Source: an uncultured Bacteroidales bacterium (GTDB taxonomy: Bacteria; Bacteroidota; Bacteroidia; Bacteroidales; UBA932). Taken from it: 64,000 bases of DNA. Shown here piece by piece: positions 38,099 to 45,548 of the stretch. The translations under genes were made by a program, and so were the position numbers. The notes below the pieces were generated by a model. That model was not told the DNA's origin. It saw only the letters and a program-made list of their open reading frames with translations, and ran no database searches. The stretch covers positions 54,289-118,288 of the forward strand of contig CALUTW010000007.1 in the NCBI GenBank assembly GCA_944323805.1, given 5' to 3'. The first letter of the stretch is position 1, and each line of letters begins with the position of its first letter.

Positions 38099-39399
38099 TG
38101 GATACTGCCCTTTCCGGAAAGACAGGCGGATGCCTCCGGTCATGCCGGCTTGCAGCATCTGTCGCTGCATTTATGTTGCTGTGGGTGTCTGTGACTGCAT
38201 ATGCCTCAGGTCATGTGCTTACCGGGCTTGAAGTGCTGCAGGAAAGGAATTTTGCCGGTCTGACCGGAAAACGTGTCGGGCTTGTGACCAATCCCAGCGG
38301 TGTCGACAGGAATCTGCGCTCGACCATCGATATACTGTACAATGCCCCGGGCGTGGAGCTCGTCGCCCTGTACGGGCCTGAGCATGGTGTCAGAGGGGAT
38401 GTCTATGCCGGGGGGAAAGTATCGGACTCGGTGGATGACAGGACAGGGCTGCCTGTATATTCACTGTATGGACCGACACGGAAGCCAGAGCCGGAGATGC
38501 TCGAGGGAATAGATGTGATGGTATATGATATCCAGGATACCGGAGCCAGGTCCTATACATTTATCAGCACGCTCGGTCTGGTAATGGAAGCCTGTGCGGA
38601 GCAGGGAATCGAAGTGATGGTGCTCGACAGACCGAATCCTCTCGGCGGGAACAAGATAGAAGGCAGCTATGTCGAGCCGGGCTATTTCTCATTTGTCAGC
38701 CAGTACCGGATTCCATATATTTACGGGCTGACTGTCGGCGAGCTTGCCTTGCTTATCAACGAGGAAGGCCTGAATTGCGGGCAGACAGGCAGGCAACAGC
38801 CGGCCAGATGCCGCCTGACCGTAGTGCCGATGAAAGGATGGCACAGGGACATGCTCTATCAGGACACAGGCCTGCCATGGGTCCTTCCGTCCCCGAATAT
38901 CCCGTCAGCTGACTCCCCGCAGTATTACTGCGCCGCGGGAATATGCGGCGAACTGTACGGCTTTCTCAATATCGGCATAGGCTATACTCTTCCTTTCCAG
39001 GTCTTTGCAGAGGAGTGGATCGATGCGGAAAGACTGAAATCCCTTCTGGACAGCTACGGCATACCGGGAGTCTCATTCCGTACCATATATTTCAAGCCGT
39101 TGTCCGGCAGGACGGCAGGGCGGCTTGTCCAGGGGGTACAGTATTTCTTTACCGACTACGATGCCGCTCCTGTGACCCTCGTCCAGTTCTATGTGATGCA
39201 GGCAGTCGCCGCCCTTTATCCGGACAGGAAGCCGTTCGAGACTGCGACAGGTGTCGGGCTCTTTGACAAGGTATGCGGCTCGGACCATATCCGGAAGACT
39301 TTCGGGGCGAGGTATATGGTTTCCGACATCATCGGTTTCTGGAACAGGGATGTCAGCGACTTCAGGAAAATCTCATCGAGGTATTATCTGTATAATTGA
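38098..39399 (+). CDS. namZ: Exo-beta-N-acetylmuramidase NamZ-like protein (DUF1343, GH171)
   Basis: Predicted to release terminal MurNAc from peptidoglycan glycans. The 433-residue protein has an N-terminal hydrophobic signal ending near AYASG, so it is exported. The DUF1343 landmarks are GKRVGLVTNPSGVDRN, LYGPEHGVRGD with the likely catalytic Glu95, VYDIQDTGARSYTF, DRPNPLGG and LPSPNIPSADS. NamZ was shown in Bacillus subtilis and Tannerella forsythia to be the GH171 founding member. It follows the serpin by a TAATG overlap and, with the AmpG-like importer, makes a peptidoglycan-scavenging set. A short intergenic region and a new promoter follow. Confidence 0.92.
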   Translation: MDTALSGKTGGCLRSCRLAASVAAFMLLWVSVTAYASGHVLTGLEVLQERNFAGLTGKRVGLVTNPSGVDRNLRSTIDILYNAPGVELVALYGPEHGVRGDVYAGGKVSDSVDDRTGLPVYSLYGPTRKPEPEMLEGIDVMVYDIQDTGARSYTFISTLGLVMEACAEQGIEVMVLDRPNPLGGNKIEGSYVEPGYFSFVSQYRIPYIYGLTVGELALLINEEGLNCGQTGRQQPARCRLTVVPMKGWHRDMLYQDTGLPWVLPSPNIPSADSPQYYCAAGICGELYGFLNIGIGYTLPFQVFAEEWIDAERLKSLLDSYGIPGVSFRTIYFKPLSGRTAGRLVQGVQYFFTDYDAAPVTLVQFYVMQAVAALYPDRKPFETATGVGLFDKVCGSDHIRKTFGARYMVSDIIGFWNRDVSDFRKISSRYYLYN

Positions 39400-39463
39400 G
39401 TGAAAACCAGTGCTGTCGCCTTTCAAAGGCTGGAAACCGGCAATATTCCCTGCCGCAGTATTG

Positions 39464-39494
39464 TTTGTTTTCATGAAAATTAATGATACTTTTG
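39464..39494 (+). promoter_or_regulatory. Promoter of the decayed lipoprotein gene (TTTG-N19-TACTTTTG)
   Basis: TTTG (39464-39467) and TACTTTTG (39487-39494) are spaced by 19 bp, a consensus promoter that is still intact 22 bp before the ATG of a broken gene. Confidence 0.75.
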
Positions 39495-39515
39495 CCTCGA
39501 AATTCTAAATATACA

Positions 39516-39880
39516 ATGAGACGGTTTTCTTTAGTTGCAGCGGCTCTTGCTGCAGTATTTCTTGCCGGATGCGCAAGAAATGAGGAAATTCCTTGGGGGG
39601 GGTGCAGTTAAGCCTTCTGAAATAACCATTGCCAAAGGGGAATCCCGCAATCTTTCTTTTATCATAGAACCGGAAGGCGCTTCCTATATCGGCCTTTACC
39701 CCGTATCAGAGACAGTCCTGGTACTGGTCGTCATCCGAGCTGTATATGATGCCGGAATCATCGGTCATCTGTGTAAGTACCGGTAACTGGCTTGCCGGCT
39801 ACAGGGGTAAATATGAGGAGATTGCATCAGTACGTCCTGTCCTGGCATTCAGAAACTTGCACAGATTACGGCCCCGGAAG
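39516..39880 (+). pseudogene. Decayed FISUMP-type surface lipoprotein gene with G8 tract
   Basis: ATG 39516 opens a clean lipoprotein signal (MRRFSLVAAALAAVFLAGC) but the frame stops after 31 codons, just past a run of eight G (39595-39602). One fewer G would join it to a Big2-like piece (KPSEITIAKGESRNLSFIIEPEGASY). A second shift leads, from about 39690, to QSWYWSSSE and KYEEIASVRPVLAF, which are the start and end pieces of the FISUMP C-terminal domain. The assembled product would have only about 115 residues, far below the usual 300 or more, so internal sequence is missing as well. A strong terminator follows. Confidence 0.65.
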
Positions 39881-39909
39881 GTACAGATGCCTCCGGGGCC
39901 GTATTTTTT
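39867..39909 (+). terminator. Strong rho-independent terminator
   Basis: Perfect 12-bp arms TACGGCCCCGGA/TCCGGGGCCGTA with a 13-nt loop, followed by TTTTTT. It ends transcription from the decayed lipoprotein gene before the TonB receptor region. Confidence 0.92.
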
Positions 39910-39934
39910 CATGCCGTGTGCTGACAGGGCCGGA

Positions 39935-40005
39935 CCGTAATCTTTCCGTAACCCGATGTAACGGTTTTGTAGGAGACAGTAACTGTTCTGTAAAATCATG
40001 TAACA
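39935..40005 (+). promoter_or_regulatory. Array of seven helically phased GTAA half-sites
   Basis: GTAA (one reads GTAG) occurs at 39937, 39948, 39958, 39969, 39979, 39990 and 40000. The spacings are 11, 10, 11, 10, 11 and 10 bp, so all sites fall on the same face of the helix. The consensus half-site is (C/T)TGTAAC. A further GTTAA at 40021 is in register two turns on. The block lies between a terminator and the -7 box of the TonB receptor gene. Tandem, 10-11 bp spaced half-sites are the binding mode of OmpR/PhoB-family response regulators. No such gene is in the window. Confidence 0.75.
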
Positions 40006-40047
40006 ATAATATAGAAACAGGTTAAAAAATATTTCATTTTGTACCGG

Positions 40048-40055
40048 TACTTTTG
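40048..40055 (+). promoter_or_regulatory. -7 element (TACTTTTG) of the TonB receptor operon
   Basis: Matches TAnnTTTG 25 bp before the start codon. No -33 TTTG lies 18-21 bp upstream, as expected for an activator-dependent promoter. Confidence 0.6.
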
Positions 40056-40079
40056 CCGCCGTATTGAAAAGAGAAAGAT

Positions 40080-42866
40080 ATGGCGAATAGAGTGACCGTA
40101 TGGAAGCGGTTGTCAGGAGCGGTATTTGTGTTGACGCTCATCAGTTTGTCCTTTGCGTATCCGGCGGAAGCCGCAGAGAGGGAAAGGGTCAGAGGCAAGG
40201 TACTTGACATACTTACAGGGGAACCTCTTATCGGTGCAGGAGTCCTTATCAGGAACACCACGACAGGTACAGTCACGGATCTGGACGGAATCTATGAACT
40301 CGATCTCGCAAACGGGGACCATTATATTTCCGTATCCTATATCGGATACAAGCCTGCTACGGTACTTGTTTCCATAGACAGGAGCGGAATCCGGGCATCC
40401 CAGGCCGGGGATGCTGGGATTGACGGTTCGTTCGTAAGCTATGAGGACGGGTTAGTGACTGTGTTGCTTGCATCGGATGATAAAGTCCTTGAAAATGCAG
40501 TAGTTACTGCACGTAAGAATCTGGAGTCCCTGCAGGCTCTCCAGAACGAGAGGATCAATTCAGGCTTTGCCATTGAAAACATGGGGGCTAAGGAAATGAG
40601 CATCAAAGGCATTTCCAATGCCCAGGAAAGCGTCACGAAACTTTCCGGCATCTCCATAGCAAATGCCGGGCAGCTCATAGTGCGCGGACTGGGAGACCGG
40701 TACAGCTCCACAACGCTCAACGGTCTGCCGATAGCGTCCCCTAACCCGGACAACAAGCTCATACCGCTGGACATATTTCCGGCATCGACGATACAGAATA
40801 TCACTGTCAGCAAGGTGTACGAGGCGAGTTCGTTTGCGGACTATTCCGGTGCCCATGTGGACATAAGCACGAAAGAGGGACAGAGCGAGGATTTCTTCAG
40901 GCTGTCGTTCTCTACCGGAGGTCTTTTCAGGACATTCGCAAATGATTTCTACGGCATGGACAGGCAGAGCCTTTTTGTGACCCCGAGGCTTGACAGCGGT
41001 GCTGAGAACGTACCATATTCCGGTTTTGCAGACTATTCCAGGAACAACAGGATATTCAAGACGACTTTCCAGTCAGGCAAACAGCCTGTGCTCCCGAATC
41101 TGAACGGGAGTCTCGGCTACGGCAGGAATTTCAATGTCGGCGGGCAGACCCTCAGTATCCTGGCTTCCGCCAGCATCAAATCCGGCCAGGAAACCATGCT
41201 GGATGCATTCTACAGGACATATGAGGCGAGTGCTGCCGGAAACATGAAGAGCAGCTACGACTATGACAGCTACTCACAGAAACTTGATATTGCTGCACTT
41301 GCCGATATAGACTATACACTCAGGGACCATGATAATATCGGTCTGACAGTATTCTTTGCAAGAAATGCCAAGAGCACATTCCTCGACAGAGTCGGAGAGG
41401 ATATTCACGAAGGGTATCAGCTGGCCGGCATCAACCAGGTATCGCATTTCTACATGCTTCAGAATTACCAGCTTTCCGGACATCATGAAATGAGTGACTG
41501 GCTCGTGGACTGGGGAGTCTCCTATTCCCGTACGGCAAGCGATGAGCCTGACCGCCGTCAGGTCATGTTCAGTCGCAGGGCAGACGATATGCTGACATTC
41601 TTTGACCTTAATCAGCAGGAGACCCAGAGATACTTCGGAAAACTTAACGAGAACGAACTTGTTGCCGATATCAAGGCTACATGGAATATCAATGATGACG
41701 ACCGGCTCCGTTTCGGGCTTACTGTCAAGGACAAGGCAAGGCATTTCAAGACCACGAGGTTCTATTACAATGTCCGCAGCCTGGATGACATCTTCCCGTA
41801 CGAGGACCGCTTCAATATGGATAAGTGGCTGAACTTTGAAAATATCCATGACGGTGTCATCAGTATAAACAGACACCAGGCTCCGAGAGACAGATATGAT
41901 GCATCCAATCTCATAGGTGCAGCCTTTGTGGAGACTGACCTCAGATTCGGGGAAAAATGGTTCCTTAATGCCGGACTCAGGCTTGAAGCGAGTCGTCAGA
42001 GTGTGGATTATAATGATGATGTCGAAGATCTTACAAGAAATCTCGATGGCATAGACCTGTTCCCTGCAATCAATCTGAAATATGACCTGACCCACAGAAG
42101 CATGTTCAGGCTTTCCCTTTCCAGGACAGTCACAAGGCCGTCATTCATAGAGATGGCCCCGTTCCTCTATCAGGAAAGTTTCGGAGGAGCACAGGTCCGC
42201 GGTAATGAAGACCTGCAGAATGGTTACAACTATAATGTCGACCTCAAATATGAGTTCTTTGCCGAGAAGAATACCGATATGTTTGCAGTGACGGCTTATT
42301 TCAAGTTTCTTGAAAGTCCGATCGAACGGACCCAGAGGATGTCCGGCGGAGCAGTCGAGCATTCCTTCCAGAATGCTGACAATGGTATTGCGGCAGGAAT
42401 CGAGGCCGAATTCCGCAAGGAAATAGCCAGGGATCTGGCAATCAATGCAAATGCATCGTACATGTACACGAATGTCATACTTCCTGAAGGCGGTGTGTAT
42501 ACCAATCCTCAGAGGTCGCTGCAGGGAGCATCCCCGTATCTTGCAAATGCCGATATAACATATACTCCGAAATTCAGGAACGGGGACGGACTTAACCTTA
42601 GTCTCCTCTATAATCTTCAGGGGCCGAGAATCCATTCGGTCGGGCTTCTCGGGATAGGAGATGTAAAGCAGCTTCCCGTACATACACTTGACCTGGCAGG
42701 TTCGTATGACTTTGATGAGCATTTTTCACTGAGTTTCTCATTCAAGAATCTTCTCGATTCCGCTATCAGGTTCAGACAGGATATCCCCAATGCCGACAGT
42801 TCAGTGATAGTGGAGCAGTGGAGAATGGGACCTGCATTTGAAATCGGGTTCAGCTGGTCAATGTAG
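40080..42866 (+). CDS. TonB-dependent outer membrane receptor with carboxypeptidase-like domain
   Basis: A 928-residue outer membrane transporter. A signal peptide ends near PAEAAE. Residues about 38-130 form a CarboxypepD_reg-like domain (RGKVLDILTGEPLIGAGVLI, VSYIGYKPATV). A plug domain follows, with SIKGISNAQESVTKLSGISI and VRGLGDRYSSTTLNGLPI. The rest is a 22-strand-type barrel ending FEIGFSWSM with a terminal aromatic-like strand. It lacks a SusD partner, so it is not a standard glycan PUL receptor. Its partner is instead a beta-helix lipoprotein 77 bp downstream. Expression is probably controlled by the phased GTAA array. The substrate is unknown; phosphate- or metal-related uptake would fit the regulator type but is only a guess. 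Confidence 0.93.
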   Translation: MANRVTVWKRLSGAVFVLTLISLSFAYPAEAAERERVRGKVLDILTGEPLIGAGVLIRNTTTGTVTDLDGIYELDLANGDHYISVSYIGYKPATVLVSIDRSGIRASQAGDAGIDGSFVSYEDGLVTVLLASDDKVLENAVVTARKNLESLQALQNERINSGFAIENMGAKEMSIKGISNAQESVTKLSGISIANAGQLIVRGLGDRYSSTTLNGLPIASPNPDNKLIPLDIFPASTIQNITVSKVYEASSFADYSGAHVDISTKEGQSEDFFRLSFSTGGLFRTFANDFYGMDRQSLFVTPRLDSGAENVPYSGFADYSRNNRIFKTTFQSGKQPVLPNLNGSLGYGRNFNVGGQTLSILASASIKSGQETMLDAFYRTYEASAAGNMKSSYDYDSYSQKLDIAALADIDYTLRDHDNIGLTVFFARNAKSTFLDRVGEDIHEGYQLAGINQVSHFYMLQNYQLSGHHEMSDWLVDWGVSYSRTASDEPDRRQVMFSRRADDMLTFFDLNQQETQRYFGKLNENELVADIKATWNINDDDRLRFGLTVKDKARHFKTTRFYYNVRSLDDIFPYEDRFNMDKWLNFENIHDGVISINRHQAPRDRYDASNLIGAAFVETDLRFGEKWFLNAGLRLEASRQSVDYNDDVEDLTRNLDGIDLFPAINLKYDLTHRSMFRLSLSRTVTRPSFIEMAPFLYQESFGGAQVRGNEDLQNGYNYNVDLKYEFFAEKNTDMFAVTAYFKFLESPIERTQRMSGGAVEHSFQNADNGIAAGIEAEFRKEIARDLAINANASYMYTNVILPEGGVYTNPQRSLQGASPYLANADITYTPKFRNGDGLNLSLLYNLQGPRIHSVGLLGIGDVKQLPVHTLDLAGSYDFDEHFSLSFSFKNLLDSAIRFRQDIPNADSSVIVEQWRMGPAFEIGFSWSM

Positions 42867-42943
42867 CGGAAGCCGTATCATGGAAATTTATAAAGGTATA
42901 GGAAATAGAAACGACAACAATTATTTAAACCAATTTATCACTT

Positions 42944-44122
42944 ATGAAAACAATCAGATTCTTCATGGCAGCAATGGCTGCCTCAGCGCTGACAGCAAGT
43001 CTTGTCTCATGCGAGAAAGATGATTCATTCGATCCTGTAGAGGATGTTGTCTACGAGAGCGGCGCGACTCTCAGCGGACGTCATAACGACAATATTACAC
43101 TTAAGGCCGGATCGTACACTTTGGCTTCAAGCCTTCAGATTGAAGCACCTGGATCCCTGACTATAGAGCCGGGCACAACGATTACTGCCGCTGCAAATCA
43201 GAACATCGTCTATATCCTTATCGAGCAGGGAGCAAAGATTTTTGCAGAAGGTACTGAGAACAGCCCTATCATCATGACCTCACAGACAAAAGAATCCGGT
43301 GCCTGGGGTGGTCTTCATATCTGTGGACGCTCCCATACCAATGCAGGGTCAGGAAGCTCGGAAATAGGTAATGCTACATATGGAGGCGATGTCGAGGACG
43401 ACAACTCAGGTGTCATCAGGTATGTCATCATTGAAAATTCCGGAAAAGCTCTTGATTCAGAGCATGAAGCAAACGGCATCTCCCTTTATGGCGTAGGCAG
43501 CGGTACAGAGATTTCATATGTATATGTCGTGAACGGCAGCGATGACGGCATCGAGTTCTTCGGAGGCTCGGTAAACATCGGCCATTGCATCGTTGAGAAT
43601 TGTACTGATGACTCTTACGACTGGACGGAAGGATGGAACGGCAAGGCAGAATACATCGTTGCATACCAGTCAATCGATAAGTGCGACTGCCTCATGGAGT
43701 GTGACAATAACGGAGACAACAATGCCATTGAACCTAACTCCCATCCTACAATCTCCTATGCGACACTCATCGGGATGGACAATGCCGATCCGGAGAAGAC
43801 TTTCGGTGTGAAATTCCGTGCAGGGACATATGTAAACCTTGACCATGCCATCATTACAGGCAAGACCACTGCAATTTCCCTCGAGACTCAGCATACAGTA
43901 GACTCGTTTGCAGGTTCAGATCCGAAGTCATCGATTACATATACACTGATAGACGGCGCCTTTACAAGTGAGTTCGCTGATACGTACGGGGCTGAAGACT
44001 TTGCGGCAGCAACAGGCAACAGCACAGATTTCAACGGTTCTTTCACAGACAAATTCGTTGGCCAGACAAACGGATGCGGTGCAGTTGATGCGAACAACGA
44101 CTGGACAGCATGGATCCGTTAA
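42944..44122 (+). CDS. Right-handed beta-helix surface lipoprotein paired with the TonB receptor
   Basis: A 392-residue lipoprotein with lipobox LVSC. The mature chain begins with an acidic stretch and then GSYTLASSLQIEAPGSLTIEPGTTITA, the usual opening of parallel beta-helix proteins of this type. Repeating short strands follow (ISYVYVVNGSDDGIEFFGGSVNIGH, ISYATLIGMDNAD). The sequence is rich in Asp, Asn and Gly and poor in Lys, which suits calcium or ligand binding. Homologues are sometimes mislabelled multidrug transporter. It probably sits on the cell surface beside the TonB receptor. It is followed by a hairpin terminator at 44298. Confidence 0.85.
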   Translation: MKTIRFFMAAMAASALTASLVSCEKDDSFDPVEDVVYESGATLSGRHNDNITLKAGSYTLASSLQIEAPGSLTIEPGTTITAAANQNIVYILIEQGAKIFAEGTENSPIIMTSQTKESGAWGGLHICGRSHTNAGSGSSEIGNATYGGDVEDDNSGVIRYVIIENSGKALDSEHEANGISLYGVGSGTEISYVYVVNGSDDGIEFFGGSVNIGHCIVENCTDDSYDWTEGWNGKAEYIVAYQSIDKCDCLMECDNNGDNNAIEPNSHPTISYATLIGMDNADPEKTFGVKFRAGTYVNLDHAIITGKTTAISLETQHTVDSFAGSDPKSSITYTLIDGAFTSEFADTYGAEDFAAATGNSTDFNGSFTDKFVGQTNGCGAVDANNDWTAWIR

Positions 44123-44297
44123 TTGAAGTCAGCATCGTGTAATTAATATAGGATTTAACTCTCATTTCCAGGACGGTGTGTCATAATTGCAAACTGCTGC
44201 GTTATTATCGGGATTCGGGCTAAGTCGTTTACGGGAGTAAACTCCTGTCTCCCTTACCCTCAATGCCTTGCATTTTATCAATTCTAACACACCTAAA

Positions 44298-44343
44298 GAG
44301 ACTGCGCCAAAATTTACCATTTTTGACGCGGTCTCCTTTTTTT
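44298..44343 (+). terminator. Terminator of the TonB receptor - beta-helix operon
   Basis: Stem GAGAC/GTCTC (44298-44302/44331-44335) continues inward through GCG/CGC and CAAAA/TTTTG to an 8-nt loop, followed by TTTTTTT (44337-44343). Confidence 0.85.
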
Positions 44344-44563
44344 GCAAATCTTTAAGGCCTTGGATTCTGCGTGCGTTACATCGGCCAGAAATTCACTTTG
44401 CCTGTGTAATATCCAATATGTGCGACATCCGCGTTGGCAAATGTCGTACATATATAGCAAATATTTTGCATATGGCAGCACCGGGGAATTGTTTCATGCC
44501 CAAATTAGAATCTCCCGCCAATATTCCGTCTATCGATTTCATGGGACTTTCAGGATATTGGAT

Positions 44564-44571
44564 TAAATTTG
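44564..44571 (+). promoter_or_regulatory. -7 element (TAAATTTG) of murI
   Basis: Lies only 6 bp before the ATG at 44578, so the transcript would start at or next to the start codon. The 12-bp context ATTAAATTTGCA recurs before prfB. Confidence 0.5.
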
Positions 44572-44577
44572 CAGTCC

Positions 44578-45486
44578 ATGGCGACAATAGGCATATTCGA
44601 TTCGGGGGCCGGAGGCCTGTCGGTGTTCAGGGAGATATACAGGCTTCTCCCCGGACAGGACTATGTATATTTTTCCGACAATGCCTGTTGCCCTTACGGG
44701 GAGAAGTCCCGTGATTTCATTGTCGGCCGGGCAAGGACTATAACCGATTTCCTGCTTGCCCAGGGTGCGGATATCATTGTGGTGGCTTGCAATACTGCCA
44801 CTGCTGCAGCCATAAATGTCCTGCGTGCAGAATACTCTGCTTCGGATTCCGGTCCGGCAGGGCATGTCATGGAGATTACCGGCGGCAGGCGCGGCCATGT
44901 GAATTTTATCGGCATGGAGCCTGCCGTAAAGCCTGCTGCCGCACTTACCAGGACCGGAGTTGTCGGGGTCCTCGCTACTGCCGGCACCTTGGGCGGCCAG
45001 AAATATATCAGGACCCGCGATGCGTATGCCGGTTCGGTCCGGGTTGTCGAGCATATCGGGGAAGGTTTTGTGGAGCTTGTCGAGAACGGATGCATGTCCG
45101 GACCCGAAGCTGAAAGGGTCGTCAGGGCGAGCCTGCAGCCTCTGCTCGATGCAGGTGCGGATGTCATAGTGCTCGGCTGTACCCACTATCCATTCCTGTC
45201 GGATGTCATCTCAAGGATTGCCGGTCCGTCAGTCTCCATAATCAATCCTGCTCCGGCAGTCGCACATCATCTCATAGAAGTGATGGAGTCGGACGGACTG
45301 TTGTCCACGGACACTTCCGATGTACATCCGTCATGGCAGGACGCGGGCAGTATGCCGGACAGCCTTCATGACGGAAATTCCGTCGCATTGCATTTCCTGA
45401 TGCCGCACAGGAATATCCTGCTCTGCTCATCAGGTGCACCTGATGCCATTGCACGGCTTTTCCCGGTAGTGATGCAATCCATCTGA
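44578..45486 (+). CDS. murI: Glutamate racemase
   Basis: Makes D-glutamate for peptidoglycan from L-glutamate without a cofactor. The two catalytic cysteines are Cys71 in ACNTAT and Cys201 in GCTHYPFL. The start motif IGIFDSGAGGLSVFRE and YFSDNACCPYGEKS are also standard. The protein is 302 residues, somewhat longer than the 265-residue average, with extra sequence near residues 85-100 and a C-terminal extension (about 245-280). The start is ATG 44578; an in-frame TTG 9 bp upstream lies inside the -7 box. It is followed by a bidirectional terminator shared with the convergent efflux operon. Confidence 0.95.
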   Translation: MATIGIFDSGAGGLSVFREIYRLLPGQDYVYFSDNACCPYGEKSRDFIVGRARTITDFLLAQGADIIVVACNTATAAAINVLRAEYSASDSGPAGHVMEITGGRRGHVNFIGMEPAVKPAAALTRTGVVGVLATAGTLGGQKYIRTRDAYAGSVRVVEHIGEGFVELVENGCMSGPEAERVVRASLQPLLDAGADVIVLGCTHYPFLSDVISRIAGPSVSIINPAPAVAHHLIEVMESDGLLSTDTSDVHPSWQDAGSMPDSLHDGNSVALHFLMPHRNILLCSSGAPDAIARLFPVVMQSI

Positions 45487-45492
45487 CTGTAC

Positions 45493-45530
45493 AAAAAAAA
45501 CAGCACCAGAAATCCTGATGCTGTTTTTTT
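45493..45530. terminator. Bidirectional terminator between murI and the efflux operon
   Basis: Stem CAGCA/TGCTG with an inner CA/TG, flanked by A8 on the left and T7 on the right, so it can work on both strands. Confidence 0.85.
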
Positions 45531-45548
45531 GTGTGATTGTCTTCAGAC

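Larger units (their letters stand above)
44123..44577. other. Gene-free spacer with possible element scar
   Basis: No convincing gene is seen in 455 bp. It holds a short stem (GGAGTAAACTCC at 44233-44244), a strong terminator at 44298-44343, and at the right end the murI promoter. The left 170 bp have no regulatory motif I recognise. A 61-codon minus-strand frame (44162-44347) runs through the terminator hairpin and has no family resemblance, so it is not called as a gene. Confidence 0.4.

Noticed and set aside
40037..40055. TTTTG at 40037-40041 as the -33 box of the TonB receptor promoter
   Set aside because: Only 6 bp separate it from TACTTTTG, far less than the 18-21 bp required.
44162..44347. 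61-codon minus-strand ORF in the TonB-murI spacer
   Set aside because: Its first codons lie in the terminator hairpin, and no promoter or family resemblance was found.
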